A stretch of 64,000 bases of DNA. It comes from an uncultured Pseudomonadota bacterium (GTDB taxonomy: Bacteria > Pseudomonadota > Gammaproteobacteria > Steroidobacterales > Steroidobacteraceae). The notes beneath the pieces were generated by a model. The model did no database searches, was not told where the DNA came from, and worked only from the letters and a program-made list of their open reading frames with translations. Positions 53,866 through 61,980 of this stretch are shown piece by piece. The position numbers and the translations under genes are program-made. Each line of letters starts with the position of its first letter. Within the stretch, counting starts at the first letter, position 1. The stretch lies in NCBI GenBank assembly GCA_937920275.1, contig CALGVD010000105.1, positions 1 to 64,000 of the forward strand. The letters run 5' to 3'.

Positions 53866-54348
53866 ATGAAAGGTAGAACCGAGGACATCACCACACTGAT
53901 CGAACTGTTCAGGTCGTCCGGATGGGACGAAATGCACATCGAGATCGATGGCTTGCAGCTTTTTCTGTCCACCGATCCGGCAGCCCGACTCGGTGCGGGA
54001 ACTATGGCGTTGCCGGCGAGCGAGCCTCGCTCTGTGCCGCAGGCTGCGGCGATTGCATCCGAGGTGTCAGCCAAGCCTGCGGCGGCGGCGATCGAGATTC
54101 CCGGCCACTGGATTGCGATTACGGCACCGAACCTCGGCACGTTCTATCGCTCACCGAAGCCGGGCGCAGCGCCATTCGTGGAAGTCGGCCAGACGGTCGA
54201 GGCCTCGAGCGACGTCTGCCTGCTCGAAGTCATGAAGCTTTTCACGACGGTCAAGGCCGGTCACAAGGGCACGATCCGGCGCGTCTGCGTCAACGATGCC
54301 GATATGGTCGAGCATGCCCAAACGCTGTTCTATATCGACCCCAGCTGA
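53866..54348 (+). CDS. Biotin carboxyl carrier protein
   Basis: A 160-residue carrier with ribosome site gaggaggg. The amino part (DITTLIELFRSSGWDEMHIEIDGLQLFLS) is the AccB-like helix-strand segment, an Ala/Pro linker covers 47-76, and the biotinyl domain runs from about 85. The biotin site is EVMKLF with Lys124; E-A-M-K-M is more usual, but E-x-M-K is kept. It carries CO2 between the carboxylase and the carboxyltransferase coded next. Only two bases separate it from the carboxylase gene. Confidence 0.93.
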   Translation: MKGRTEDITTLIELFRSSGWDEMHIEIDGLQLFLSTDPAARLGAGTMALPASEPRSVPQAAAIASEVSAKPAAAAIEIPGHWIAITAPNLGTFYRSPKPGAAPFVEVGQTVEASSDVCLLEVMKLFTTVKAGHKGTIRRVCVNDADMVEHAQTLFYIDPS

Positions 54349-54350
54349 TC

Positions 54351-55730
54351 ATGGCCATCAAACGCTTGTTCGTCGCCAACCGCGGAGAAATCGCCGTGCG
54401 CATCTTGCGGACGGCGAAAGCGCTCGGCATCGAAACGGTACTCGGCGTGTCCGCTGCGGACCGCGACAGCATGGGCGCGCAGATGGCCACCCGCGCCGTC
54501 GTGCTCGGGCCCGCGCCGTCGGCCAAGAGCTATCTGGACGTCAACCTCGTCGTGCATGCGGCCAAGGCCACAGGCTGCGATGCACTACATCCCGGCTACG
54601 GCTTTCTGTCCGAGAAGCCGATCTTGTCGAAGATGTGCGCGGAGGAAGGGATCATTTTCGTCGGCCCGCGCGCCGAGACGATCGAGTCCCTCGGCGACAA
54701 ACTGGGCGGGCGGGCGATGGCTCGTGCCGCTGGCGTGCAGACCGTCCCCGGGACCGACCATATCGCCACCCTGCAGGACGCGAAAGCGGCCGCGCGGGAG
54801 TTGGGCTATCCGGTGGTGATGAAGGCGTCTGCCGGCGGTGGCGGCCGCGGCATGTTCAAGGCAATCGATGAAGCGGCGCTCGACGCTTCGTTCGATCGCG
54901 CCTCGCGCGAGGCGCTCGCCGCTTTCGGCGACAGCCGGCTGTACATGGAGCGCTTCGTCGAGCGTGCCCGGCACGTTGAAGTGCAGATCGTCGGCGACGG
55001 CGAAGGCAAAGTCATCCACTTCGGCGAGCGCGATTGCACGGTGCAGCGTCGCTATCAGAAGCTGATCGAAGAGGCCCCCGCATCGGCGGTCCCTGCAGAC
55101 ACGCGCCGACGCTTGCACGAAGCTGCCGTGCGCCTCACGAGCCATGCCCGGTACCGCAACGCCGGCACGGTGGAGTTTCTCTACGACGTCGATCGTGACG
55201 ATTTCTATTTCATCGAAGTGAATTCGCGCATCCAGGTCGAACATCCCGTGACCGAAGAGACCACCGGTCTCGATCTCATCGCCTTGCAGCTGCGCGTGGC
55301 CGCAGGGGAGGGGCTCGGTCTTGAGCAGCACGACGTACGCGTGGCGGGGCATGCCATCGAGATACGCGTGAATGCCGAAGATCCGGCGCGCGACTACGCG
55401 CCTTCGCCCGGGCGCATTACCGAGTGGTCAGCTCCCACCGGTCCGGGCGTGCGGCTCGACACTCACGCGTGCGCCGGCTACCTGGTGCCGCCATTCTACG
55501 ATTCCATGATTGGCAAGCTGATCGTCAGCGGCGCGGATCGCGCCCAGGCTCTCGATCGCCTCAAGGCCGCGATCGATTCTTTCCGCTTGACGGGTCCCAA
55601 GACCACGTTGCCGCTGGCGGCATTCATCGTCAGTCATCCCGATTTCCGCGATAACCGCATCACGACGCGCTGGCTCGAAGATCTCGGGCCGTTCGAATCC
55701 GCTAGGAGCTCCGCCCATGGCGCACATTGA
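54351..55730 (+). CDS. Biotin carboxylase subunit
   Basis: A 459-residue ATP-grasp enzyme from ATG 54351; the frame upstream lies in the carrier gene. Motifs: LFVANRGEIAVRILR, LHPGYGFLSE, VMKASAGGGGRGM (P-loop, residues 156-168), HFGERDCTVQRRYQKLIEEAP, FIEVNSRIQVEHPVTE and the carboxyl-terminal PPFYDSMIGKLIVSGADR. It carboxylates the biotin of the carrier with ATP and bicarbonate. It ends 14 bases inside the carboxyltransferase gene. Length and motifs match AccC-type subunits; the atypical partner below argues against a housekeeping acetyl-CoA carboxylase. Confidence 0.95.
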   Translation: MAIKRLFVANRGEIAVRILRTAKALGIETVLGVSAADRDSMGAQMATRAVVLGPAPSAKSYLDVNLVVHAAKATGCDALHPGYGFLSEKPILSKMCAEEGIIFVGPRAETIESLGDKLGGRAMARAAGVQTVPGTDHIATLQDAKAAARELGYPVVMKASAGGGGRGMFKAIDEAALDASFDRASREALAAFGDSRLYMERFVERARHVEVQIVGDGEGKVIHFGERDCTVQRRYQKLIEEAPASAVPADTRRRLHEAAVRLTSHARYRNAGTVEFLYDVDRDDFYFIEVNSRIQVEHPVTEETTGLDLIALQLRVAAGEGLGLEQHDVRVAGHAIEIRVNAEDPARDYAPSPGRITEWSAPTGPGVRLDTHACAGYLVPPFYDSMIGKLIVSGADRAQALDRLKAAIDSFRLTGPKTTLPLAAFIVSHPDFRDNRITTRWLEDLGPFESARSSAHGAH

Positions 55731-57192
55731 ATTTCTCGACGAGACGATCCGCGACGGCCAGCAGAGCCTGTGGGGCATGCGCATGCAGGCGGGCATGGCA
55801 CTCGCTGCCACGCCGCTGCTCGACCGTACCGGGTTCACGACGATCGATCTCACCGGTAGCACGTACATCGACGTACTCACCCGTTTCTGCCACGAGAACT
55901 ACTGGGACGGCATGGACCTGCTCGTGGGTTCGATGCCGAACACGCCGACGCGTGCCGGCATGCGCTCCAACGCCATTTCCACGTTCGGCGTCAGCCCCGA
56001 TGCGTTGATGGACCTGTGGGTGCGGCGATTGTCGGCGCATGGCGTGCGCTCGTTCTGGATCTACGACGTGCTGTTCAATATCGACAAGATGCTGCGCCTG
56101 GCCAAGGTCGCAAAGGAATCCAAGTCCACCACGACGGTGGCGGGCGCCATCATGTTCACGCTTTCGCCGGTGCACAGCGATGACTTCTTCGCTGACAAGG
56201 CAGACAAGCTCTCGGCGTCGACCGACGTCGATACGATCCTCCTCTACGACACCGGTGGCGTGCTCGAAAAGGAGCGCCTCAAGACCTTGGTGCCCGCCAT
56301 CATCAAGAAATCCCGCGGCAAGCCTATCGAGTTTCATGCCAACAATCTGTTGGGTATCTCGGCGAAGGCGTACCTGGATGCGGTCGACCTCGGCGTCACC
56401 GTGCTACACACGGCGAGTCGGCCGATGGCCAACGGACCCTCGGTGCCCTCGACGGAGATCATGGCGCACAACGTCGAGCTCAAGGGGCATACGCACAATC
56501 TCGATACGTCGCTGTTCAAGCCCGTGGCCGATCACTTCGAAGCCGTCGGCAAGGCGGCTGGCTTTCTGGTGAACCAATACGCCGAGTACGACGTGCTGTC
56601 GATCGAGCACCAGATTCCCGGCGGCATGATGGGCACCTTCAAGGCGCAGCTTGCGCAGCACAACATGAGCGGCAAGCTGGGCGAGGTGCTCGAGGAGACC
56701 GCGCGCGTGCGCCGTGAGCTGGGTTATCCCGGGATGGCGACGCCGTTCAGCCAGATCGTCGGAATTCAGGCGGTGCTGAACGTCATCACGGGTGAGCGGT
56801 ATCGCACTGTCCCCGATGAGGTCGTGCAGTATGCGGCCGGTTTCTTTGGCCAGGCAGTGGGACCGATCGACCAGAACGTCCTGGATCGGATTCTGGCGTC
56901 ACCGCGAGCCAAGGACGTGGTGGCCAGCCCGCCGCCCCAGCCGACGCTCGAGGATCTCAAGAAGCAATACCACACGGATGACGAGGACGAACTCATTCTT
57001 CGCATTACCGTGCCCGAAGCGGACCTTGCCCGCATGCGCGCAGCCGGCCCGATCAAGACCAGCTACCCGCTGCTCTCCACGCCGGAGCTCGAGCAGGTGC
57101 GCAAGCTCCTGAAAATGACGAACCTCCCCGTCGTGGACATCAAGTCTCCGGGCCTGACGCTCTCGCTGCGCCGCACACGCTCCAGGAACTGA
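55717..57192 (+). CDS. HMGL-type carboxyltransferase subunit, atypical active site
   Basis: A 491-residue protein of the pyruvate-carboxylase/oxaloacetate-decarboxylase-alpha/transcarboxylase-5S fold. The first barrel strand keeps LDETIRDGQQSLWGMRM (Asp13, Gln16). Two usual metal ligands are changed: the carbamoylated Lys before DMAG appears as Tyr177 (LLYDTGGVL), and the His-x-His pair appears as His207-Ala-Asn209 (FHANNLLG). The later part GYPGMATPFSQIVGIQAV and NVITGERYRTVPDEVVQYAAG matches the PC/OAD carboxyl-terminal domain. With carrier and carboxylase it forms a three-subunit complex; the CO2 acceptor is unlikely to be handled exactly as pyruvate is. Family residues are recalled, not aligned. 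Confidence 0.85.
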   Translation: MAHIEFLDETIRDGQQSLWGMRMQAGMALAATPLLDRTGFTTIDLTGSTYIDVLTRFCHENYWDGMDLLVGSMPNTPTRAGMRSNAISTFGVSPDALMDLWVRRLSAHGVRSFWIYDVLFNIDKMLRLAKVAKESKSTTTVAGAIMFTLSPVHSDDFFADKADKLSASTDVDTILLYDTGGVLEKERLKTLVPAIIKKSRGKPIEFHANNLLGISAKAYLDAVDLGVTVLHTASRPMANGPSVPSTEIMAHNVELKGHTHNLDTSLFKPVADHFEAVGKAAGFLVNQYAEYDVLSIEHQIPGGMMGTFKAQLAQHNMSGKLGEVLEETARVRRELGYPGMATPFSQIVGIQAVLNVITGERYRTVPDEVVQYAAGFFGQAVGPIDQNVLDRILASPRAKDVVASPPPQPTLEDLKKQYHTDDEDELILRITVPEADLARMRAAGPIKTSYPLLSTPELEQVRKLLKMTNLPVVDIKSPGLTLSLRRTRSRN

Positions 57193-57274
57193 ACGTAGCC
57201 GCAAGGCCGGCCACACGCGCCTGACACTGGGCAGGCATTGCGACGCTCGCAAGCACGCTCAAAATTAGACATGC

Positions 57275-57307
57275 ATGTTTGACACAACAATCAGTACTTG
57301 TTAACTT
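57275..57307 (+). promoter_or_regulatory. Promoter and operator ATGTTTGACA before the acyl-CoA dehydrogenase
   Basis: The motif at 57275-57284 ends in a consensus -35 TTGACA (57279-57284). After 17 bases comes TAACTT (57302-57307) as a weak -10. It is preceded by TTAGACATGC, giving a second inverted half (AGACATGCATGTTT). The start codon is at 57341. The motif overlaps the -35 itself here, in contrast to the spacer position at the other two sites. Confidence 0.55.
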
Positions 57308-57340
57308 TCGACTCGCGCGCTCAATGCCGAGGGAAACACG

Positions 57341-59152
57341 ATGCTCAATCCCACTTTTCCGCCTGCCCCCGTCGCCACAACCCCGGCACCCTTCGATCCG
57401 AAGGAATTCGGGCATGTCGCGCCCGATACGGAAGGGCTGAATTTCTTCGGCATCGATCAGAGTCTGCAATCGGCACTGCGTGTTTACGCCAGCCGTGAGG
57501 TGTTCGCGCACTTCGAGCCGATCATGCAGCGCTTCGGTGAGGTGGCCGGCGGAGAGCTCGATCGCCTGTCACGCATCGTCGATCGCAATCCGCCCGTGCT
57601 GGAGCAGCGCGATCGATATGGTCGCGATCTCGATCGCATCGAGTATCACCCGGCCTATCACCAGATGGAGAAGATCGGTTTCGAGGACTTCCAGCTGCAC
57701 TCCATGTGCCATCGGGAGAACGCTCTCGGCTGGACAGGCCACGTGCCGCAGCTGATCAAGTACGCGTTCCGATACATGTTCGCGCAGTCCGAGATCGGCA
57801 TGATGTGTCCGCTCAACATGTCGGACGCCACCACGCATGTCTTGAAGTCGTACGGGAGCGAGGAGCTCAAGGCGTATCTGCTTCCCAAGCTTCTTGCGCC
57901 GACCATGAAGGAAATGTGGCGTGCCACTCAGTGGATGACCGAGAAGGCGGGCGGCTCAGATGTCGGCGCCCTCGAGACGGTAGCGCGCAAGGAAAACGGC
58001 GTGTGGCGCCTGTATGGCGAGAAGTGGTTTGCTTCCCACACGGACGCGCATGTCGCGCTGGCGCTGGCCCGGCCAGAAGGCGCGCCGCCCGGTATCAAGG
58101 GTGTGGCCATGTTTGCGCTGCCTCGTTATCTGCCGGATGGTTCGCGCAACAAATACCGGATCGTGCGCATCAAGGAAAAGCTCGGAACGCGCTCGCTCGC
58201 AAGCTGCGAAGTGATGCTTGAAGGCGCCGAAGCGTACCTCGTGGGTCGCGAGGACCGCGGCATCAAGCAGATGATGGAAGAAGTGAACATGTCGCGGCTG
58301 TCGCATGGCGTGCGCGCCGCGGGCCAGATGCGCAGGGCCTACAACGAATCCATGCAGGTGGCGCGCAATCGCTCTGCGTGGGGCAAGCAGCTGATCGAGC
58401 ATCCGCTGATGCGCCGCCAGTTGATCAAGATTCTCGTGCCTGCCGAGCAGGGTGTATCTGTATTCATGCTCGCAGCTTCGCAGCTCGATCAGGCCAACGC
58501 GGGCTCCGAATCCGCCAAGCAGGTGGTGCGGATGCTGACGCCGCTGATCAAGATTCGCGCGTGTCGCGATGCGGTGATCGCTGCGCGGGCCGCTCTCGAA
58601 TCCCGAGCGGGCAACGGCGTCATCGAGGAATGGGTGAATCCCAAACTGGTACGCGACGCGCATATCGCACTCGTTTGGGAAGGCACGAGCAACATCAACG
58701 CGATCGATGTGATTCGGCGTGCCGTCGGCAAGTCGCGGGCGCATGAGCCGTTGAAAGCGGTGGTGCTGGACAGGCTCGGCTCTCTCACGCGCCTGCCGGA
58801 TGCCTACCGGTTGCGTTTGCAGAAGGCGCTGGACCGGGCGTTTGATTTCGCGAATGACACCGCCGCGTCGTCTGCCAACGAGCATCTCGCCCGGCAGGCT
58901 GCAAGCGGGATGTACCACGCCGTCAGCGCCGTGATGCTGGCCTGGGAGGCCTGCCAGCCATGCGGGGACGTCCGCAAGCTTCTGACCAGCCGATTCGTGC
59001 TGGAGCATCGGCTCGAGCCGATCGATCCGCTGTCCCCGCCCGATGGCGCATGGGAAGACGCAGCCTACACCATGCTTTTCGACGAGACCTGCAAGGTCAC
59101 GCTCGCCGAAACCGTCGCCCTGGTATCGAACAGCAGCCGTCGCGTTCGCTGA
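57341..59152 (+). CDS. AidB-like acyl-CoA dehydrogenase
   Basis: A 603-residue flavoprotein, longer than ordinary acyl-CoA dehydrogenases (about 380-400) because of an amino extension and a carboxyl-terminal helical domain (about 470-600), as in AidB. Motifs: GMMCPLNMSDATTHVLKSYG, QWMTEKAGGSDVGALETVA, YGEKWFASHTDAHVALALARPEG, SRLSHGVRAAGQMRRAYNESM, RSAWGKQLIEHPLMRRQL and the catalytic VWEGTSNINAIDVIRRAVG with Glu. The intact Glu supports true dehydrogenase activity. It starts a second transcription unit from the motif-bearing promoter, followed by the CoA-transferase after 17 bases. Confidence 0.92.
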   Translation: MLNPTFPPAPVATTPAPFDPKEFGHVAPDTEGLNFFGIDQSLQSALRVYASREVFAHFEPIMQRFGEVAGGELDRLSRIVDRNPPVLEQRDRYGRDLDRIEYHPAYHQMEKIGFEDFQLHSMCHRENALGWTGHVPQLIKYAFRYMFAQSEIGMMCPLNMSDATTHVLKSYGSEELKAYLLPKLLAPTMKEMWRATQWMTEKAGGSDVGALETVARKENGVWRLYGEKWFASHTDAHVALALARPEGAPPGIKGVAMFALPRYLPDGSRNKYRIVRIKEKLGTRSLASCEVMLEGAEAYLVGREDRGIKQMMEEVNMSRLSHGVRAAGQMRRAYNESMQVARNRSAWGKQLIEHPLMRRQLIKILVPAEQGVSVFMLAASQLDQANAGSESAKQVVRMLTPLIKIRACRDAVIAARAALESRAGNGVIEEWVNPKLVRDAHIALVWEGTSNINAIDVIRRAVGKSRAHEPLKAVVLDRLGSLTRLPDAYRLRLQKALDRAFDFANDTAASSANEHLARQAASGMYHAVSAVMLAWEACQPCGDVRKLLTSRFVLEHRLEPIDPLSPPDGAWEDAAYTMLFDETCKVTLAETVALVSNSSRRVR

Positions 59153-59169
59153 TCCGCCGGCGGAAAACC

Positions 59170-60375
59170 ATGAGCGAGCAGCAGAACAAGAAGCCGACCG
59201 GACCGCTGAGCGGAATCCGCGTAGTCGACATGACATCCGTGCTGATGGGACCGTACGCGACGCAGATACTCGCGGACTACGGTGCCGACGTGATCAAGAT
59301 CGAGGACGAAAGCGGTGATCTGCTGCGCATGGGCGGCGCGATGCGCAATCGCGGCATGGGTCAGCTGTTCTTGCAGTGCAACCGCAACAAGCGCAGCGTC
59401 GTGCTCGACGCGAAGTCCGAAGAAGGCCGTGCTGCGCTGCTGCGCATGTGCGAGAAGGCCGATGTCTTCATCACGAATGTTCGCCCCGCCGCGCTGTCAC
59501 GTCTGAAGCTGGGCTACGAAGACATCAAGGCCCACAACCCTGCCATCGTGTACGTCTCGCTCGTCGGATACGGGCAGCGCGGCCTGTACAAGGCCCGCCC
59601 GGCGTTTGACGACTTGATGCAGGGAATCTCGGGAATCTCAGCGCTCATTGGCCGTGCGCAAGGCGTCGACCCGCAGTTCGTGCCGTTGAACATCGCGGAC
59701 AAGATCGCCGGTATCACGGCGGCGCACGCAATCCTCGCCGCGCTGCTTCACAAAGAGCGCACTGGCATCGGCCAAGCCGTCGAAGTGCCGATGTTCGAGA
59801 TCCTCGCTCAGTTCGTGCTGAGCGATCACTTCGGCGGCTATGGGTTCGATCCACCGATCGGGCCTATCGGCTACAACCGGTTGCTTTCGCGCACTCGACG
59901 GCCGTATCCGACCAGCGATGGATTTCTGGCGATCGTCGTATACACGAACCAGCACTGGAAGCGGTTTTTCGAGTTGATCGGCCGGCCGGAGGAGTGCTCC
60001 GCGAATCCGCTTTTCCACGATCACGCGACGCGCACGCGAAGCTACGACGACGTGCATCGCTTTCTGGCCGTGGAGATGAAAAAGAAGACAACGGCTGAAT
60101 GGCAGGCCGCGTTTGACGCGCACGACATTCCCTGGGCCGCGGTGAACAGCATCGAGGAACTGGTTGAGGATCCGCATCTCCGTTCGGTCAATCTCGTGCA
60201 GACGATCGATCATCCCACCGAAGGCCGAATACGCCTGGTGGCCTCACCCATCAATTTCAGCGAGACGCCTTCCACGCTCTACCGTCATCCACCGAGCTTC
60301 GGCGAGCACACCGCCGAGGTCATGGCGGAGTTCGCACCGGCCGCTGCAGCTCCCGTGTCAGCCTCCCGTGATTAA
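59170..60375 (+). CDS. CaiB/BaiF family (class III) CoA-transferase
   Basis: A 401-residue protein from ATG 59170. LSGIRVVDMTSVLMGPYATQILADYGADVIKIEDESGDL, NRNKRSVVLDAKSEEGRAALLRM, the active-site Asp147 in RPAFDDLMQGISGIS, GIGQAVEVPMFEILAQFVL and SFGEHTAEVMAEF. It is the closest in-window relative of the broken gene at 26382-27611, aligning over the full length. It could pass CoA from a product thioester to the incoming acid. The SDR gene downstream starts within its last bases (GTGATTAA overlap). Confidence 0.95.
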   Translation: MSEQQNKKPTGPLSGIRVVDMTSVLMGPYATQILADYGADVIKIEDESGDLLRMGGAMRNRGMGQLFLQCNRNKRSVVLDAKSEEGRAALLRMCEKADVFITNVRPAALSRLKLGYEDIKAHNPAIVYVSLVGYGQRGLYKARPAFDDLMQGISGISALIGRAQGVDPQFVPLNIADKIAGITAAHAILAALLHKERTGIGQAVEVPMFEILAQFVLSDHFGGYGFDPPIGPIGYNRLLSRTRRPYPTSDGFLAIVVYTNQHWKRFFELIGRPEECSANPLFHDHATRTRSYDDVHRFLAVEMKKKTTAEWQAAFDAHDIPWAAVNSIEELVEDPHLRSVNLVQTIDHPTEGRIRLVASPINFSETPSTLYRHPPSFGEHTAEVMAEFAPAAAAPVSASRD

Positions 60376-61144
60376 TCCGCTGTCCATGGAAGGCCGCACC
60401 GTCGTCGTCACCGGCGCCGGTCAAGGCATCGGACTCGCCATTTCCCGGCTGATCGTCGAGATGGGCGGCCAGGTCGTCGGGGTCGACATGAGCGCCGATG
60501 CATTGGCGCGCGCCGTCAGTTCCTTGCCGGACGGTCGGTTCGTGCCCGTGGTGGGTAGCGTCACCGACAGCGCGGTGGCCAAGGCATCGCTGCAGGCCGG
60601 CCTCGCGGCTTTCGGTGCGGTTCACGGGCTCGTCAACAACGCTGGAATCAGTCGTCCGGCGATGATCGAGAAGATGTCGATGGAAACGTGGCAGTCCGTG
60701 CTCGACGTGCACGTGAACGGGTCGTTCATCTTTACCCAGGTCGTTGGCCAGCATCTGATCGAACGCGCCAAAGGCGGCGAAAAGGATCCGGGCGCGATCG
60801 TTTTCGTGGCCTCTGATGCCGGGCGCCGCGGCAGCCTCGGCCAGATCAACTACGCCGCCGCGAAATCGGCGATGTTCGGCATGACCATGACGGTCGCGCG
60901 CGAGTGGGCTCGGCACAACATCCGCGCGAATGCCGTGTGCTTCGGCGTCGTGGAGACGGCGATGACCGAGACCGTGCGCAACGACGAGCGCTTCCGTGAC
61001 AAGTACCTGGAGCAGATTCCGCTGGGACGATGGGCTACGCCGGAAGAGGCTGCGATGCCCACCGTGTTCCTGCTGTCCCGTGCAGCCTCCTACATCACCG
61101 GCCAGGTGCTGTCAGTGAGTGGCGGATTCACCATTGCCATGTAG
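60368..61144 (+). CDS. Short-chain dehydrogenase/reductase
   Basis: A 258-residue SDR from GTG 60368 (VINPLSMEGRTVVVTG); ATG 60386 is the alternative and would cut six residues. Gly motif TGAGQGIG, NNAG, catalytic VFVASDAGRRGS and NYAAAKSAM with Tyr/Lys, NAVCFGVVETAMTE, and end GQVLSVSGGFTIAM. It is likely a hydroxyacyl-CoA or alcohol dehydrogenase of the pathway. It is coupled to the CoA-transferase by an 8-base overlap. Different from the neighbouring SDR in sequence, so two separate steps are likely. Confidence 0.9.
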   Translation: MINPLSMEGRTVVVTGAGQGIGLAISRLIVEMGGQVVGVDMSADALARAVSSLPDGRFVPVVGSVTDSAVAKASLQAGLAAFGAVHGLVNNAGISRPAMIEKMSMETWQSVLDVHVNGSFIFTQVVGQHLIERAKGGEKDPGAIVFVASDAGRRGSLGQINYAAAKSAMFGMTMTVAREWARHNIRANAVCFGVVETAMTETVRNDERFRDKYLEQIPLGRWATPEEAAMPTVFLLSRAASYITGQVLSVSGGFTIAM

Positions 61145-61182
61145 AGAGCGGCACGGTGTCGCGTTGCGACGGGGGGTACGAC

Positions 61183-61980
61183 ATGCGGTTTGAAACCAAG
61201 GTTGCAGTGATCACCGGCGGGGCGTCGGGCATCGGCGCCGCGACGGCGCGGCTCATGGCACGCGAGGGCGCGCGCGTCGTGATCGGTGATCTGGCCGATG
61301 CGAGTGGCGAGGCTCTTGTGCGCGAACTCGGCCCTGATCGTGCGGCGTACCTGAATTGCGATGTCGCGCAGGAGCTTGACGTCAATGCATTGATCGCCGA
61401 AGCCATGCGCCGCTTCGGCCGCATCGATGTCCTGTTCAACAATGCCGGCGTGACCGGCATGGGCTCAACGACGGACACCGACCCCGCGCTGTGGCGTCGA
61501 GTGATCGAGGTTGATCTGTTCTCCGTCTACTACAGCTGCCGCGCTGCGATTCCGCACATGATTCAAAGCGGCGGCGGCGCCATCGTCAACAACGCGTCGA
61601 TCTCCGGCATGCACGGTGACTTCGGCATGTGCTCGTACAACGCCTCCAAGGGAGCGGTCATCAATTACACGCGCAGCCTGGCGCTCGACTGTGCGGGCTC
61701 CGGGATCCGGGTCAACGCGATTTGCCCCGGTGTCACCGATACGCCGATGGTCGCCGGCGTTGCACAGATTCCGGGATTGCTGGATGCATTCCTCGCGCCA
61801 GTGCCGATGCAGAGGCTCGGCAGGCCGGACGAGATTGCGGAGGTCGTGGCCTTCCTCGCATCGAGTGCGGCTTCGTTCATGACGGGTGCGATCGTTCCGG
61901 TCGACGGCGGCCTGTCGGCTACGACGGGGCTTCCGAATCTCAATAAATTCATGGCGAGCATCAAGGACCAGTACGCGTGA
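61183..61980 (+). CDS. Short-chain dehydrogenase/reductase
   Basis: A 265-residue SDR from ATG 61183 with a G-rich ribosome site. TGGASGIGAATARLM at the amino end, VIGDLADASGE (Asp after strand 2 suggests NAD), NNAGVTGMG, NNASISGMHG with catalytic Ser, SYNASKGAVINYTRSLALD and GAIVPVDGGLSATTGLP. The tail (NLNKFMASIKDQYA) extends past the core. Its last base is shared with the next start (TGATG). An NAD-dependent 3-hydroxyacyl-CoA or similar dehydrogenase fits a beta-oxidation-like order ending in the thiolase. Confidence 0.93.
   Translation: MRFETKVAVITGGASGIGAATARLMAREGARVVIGDLADASGEALVRELGPDRAAYLNCDVAQELDVNALIAEAMRRFGRIDVLFNNAGVTGMGSTTDTDPALWRRVIEVDLFSVYYSCRAAIPHMIQSGGGAIVNNASISGMHGDFGMCSYNASKGAVINYTRSLALDCAGSGIRVNAICPGVTDTPMVAGVAQIPGLLDAFLAPVPMQRLGRPDEIAEVVAFLASSAASFMTGAIVPVDGGLSATTGLPNLNKFMASIKDQYA

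Noticed and set aside
53825-57199. Identical tgaacgtagc after two stop codons (near 53825 and 57190)
   Set aside because: Only ten bases, of which three are the stop; chance is a fair explanation and no structure supports function.
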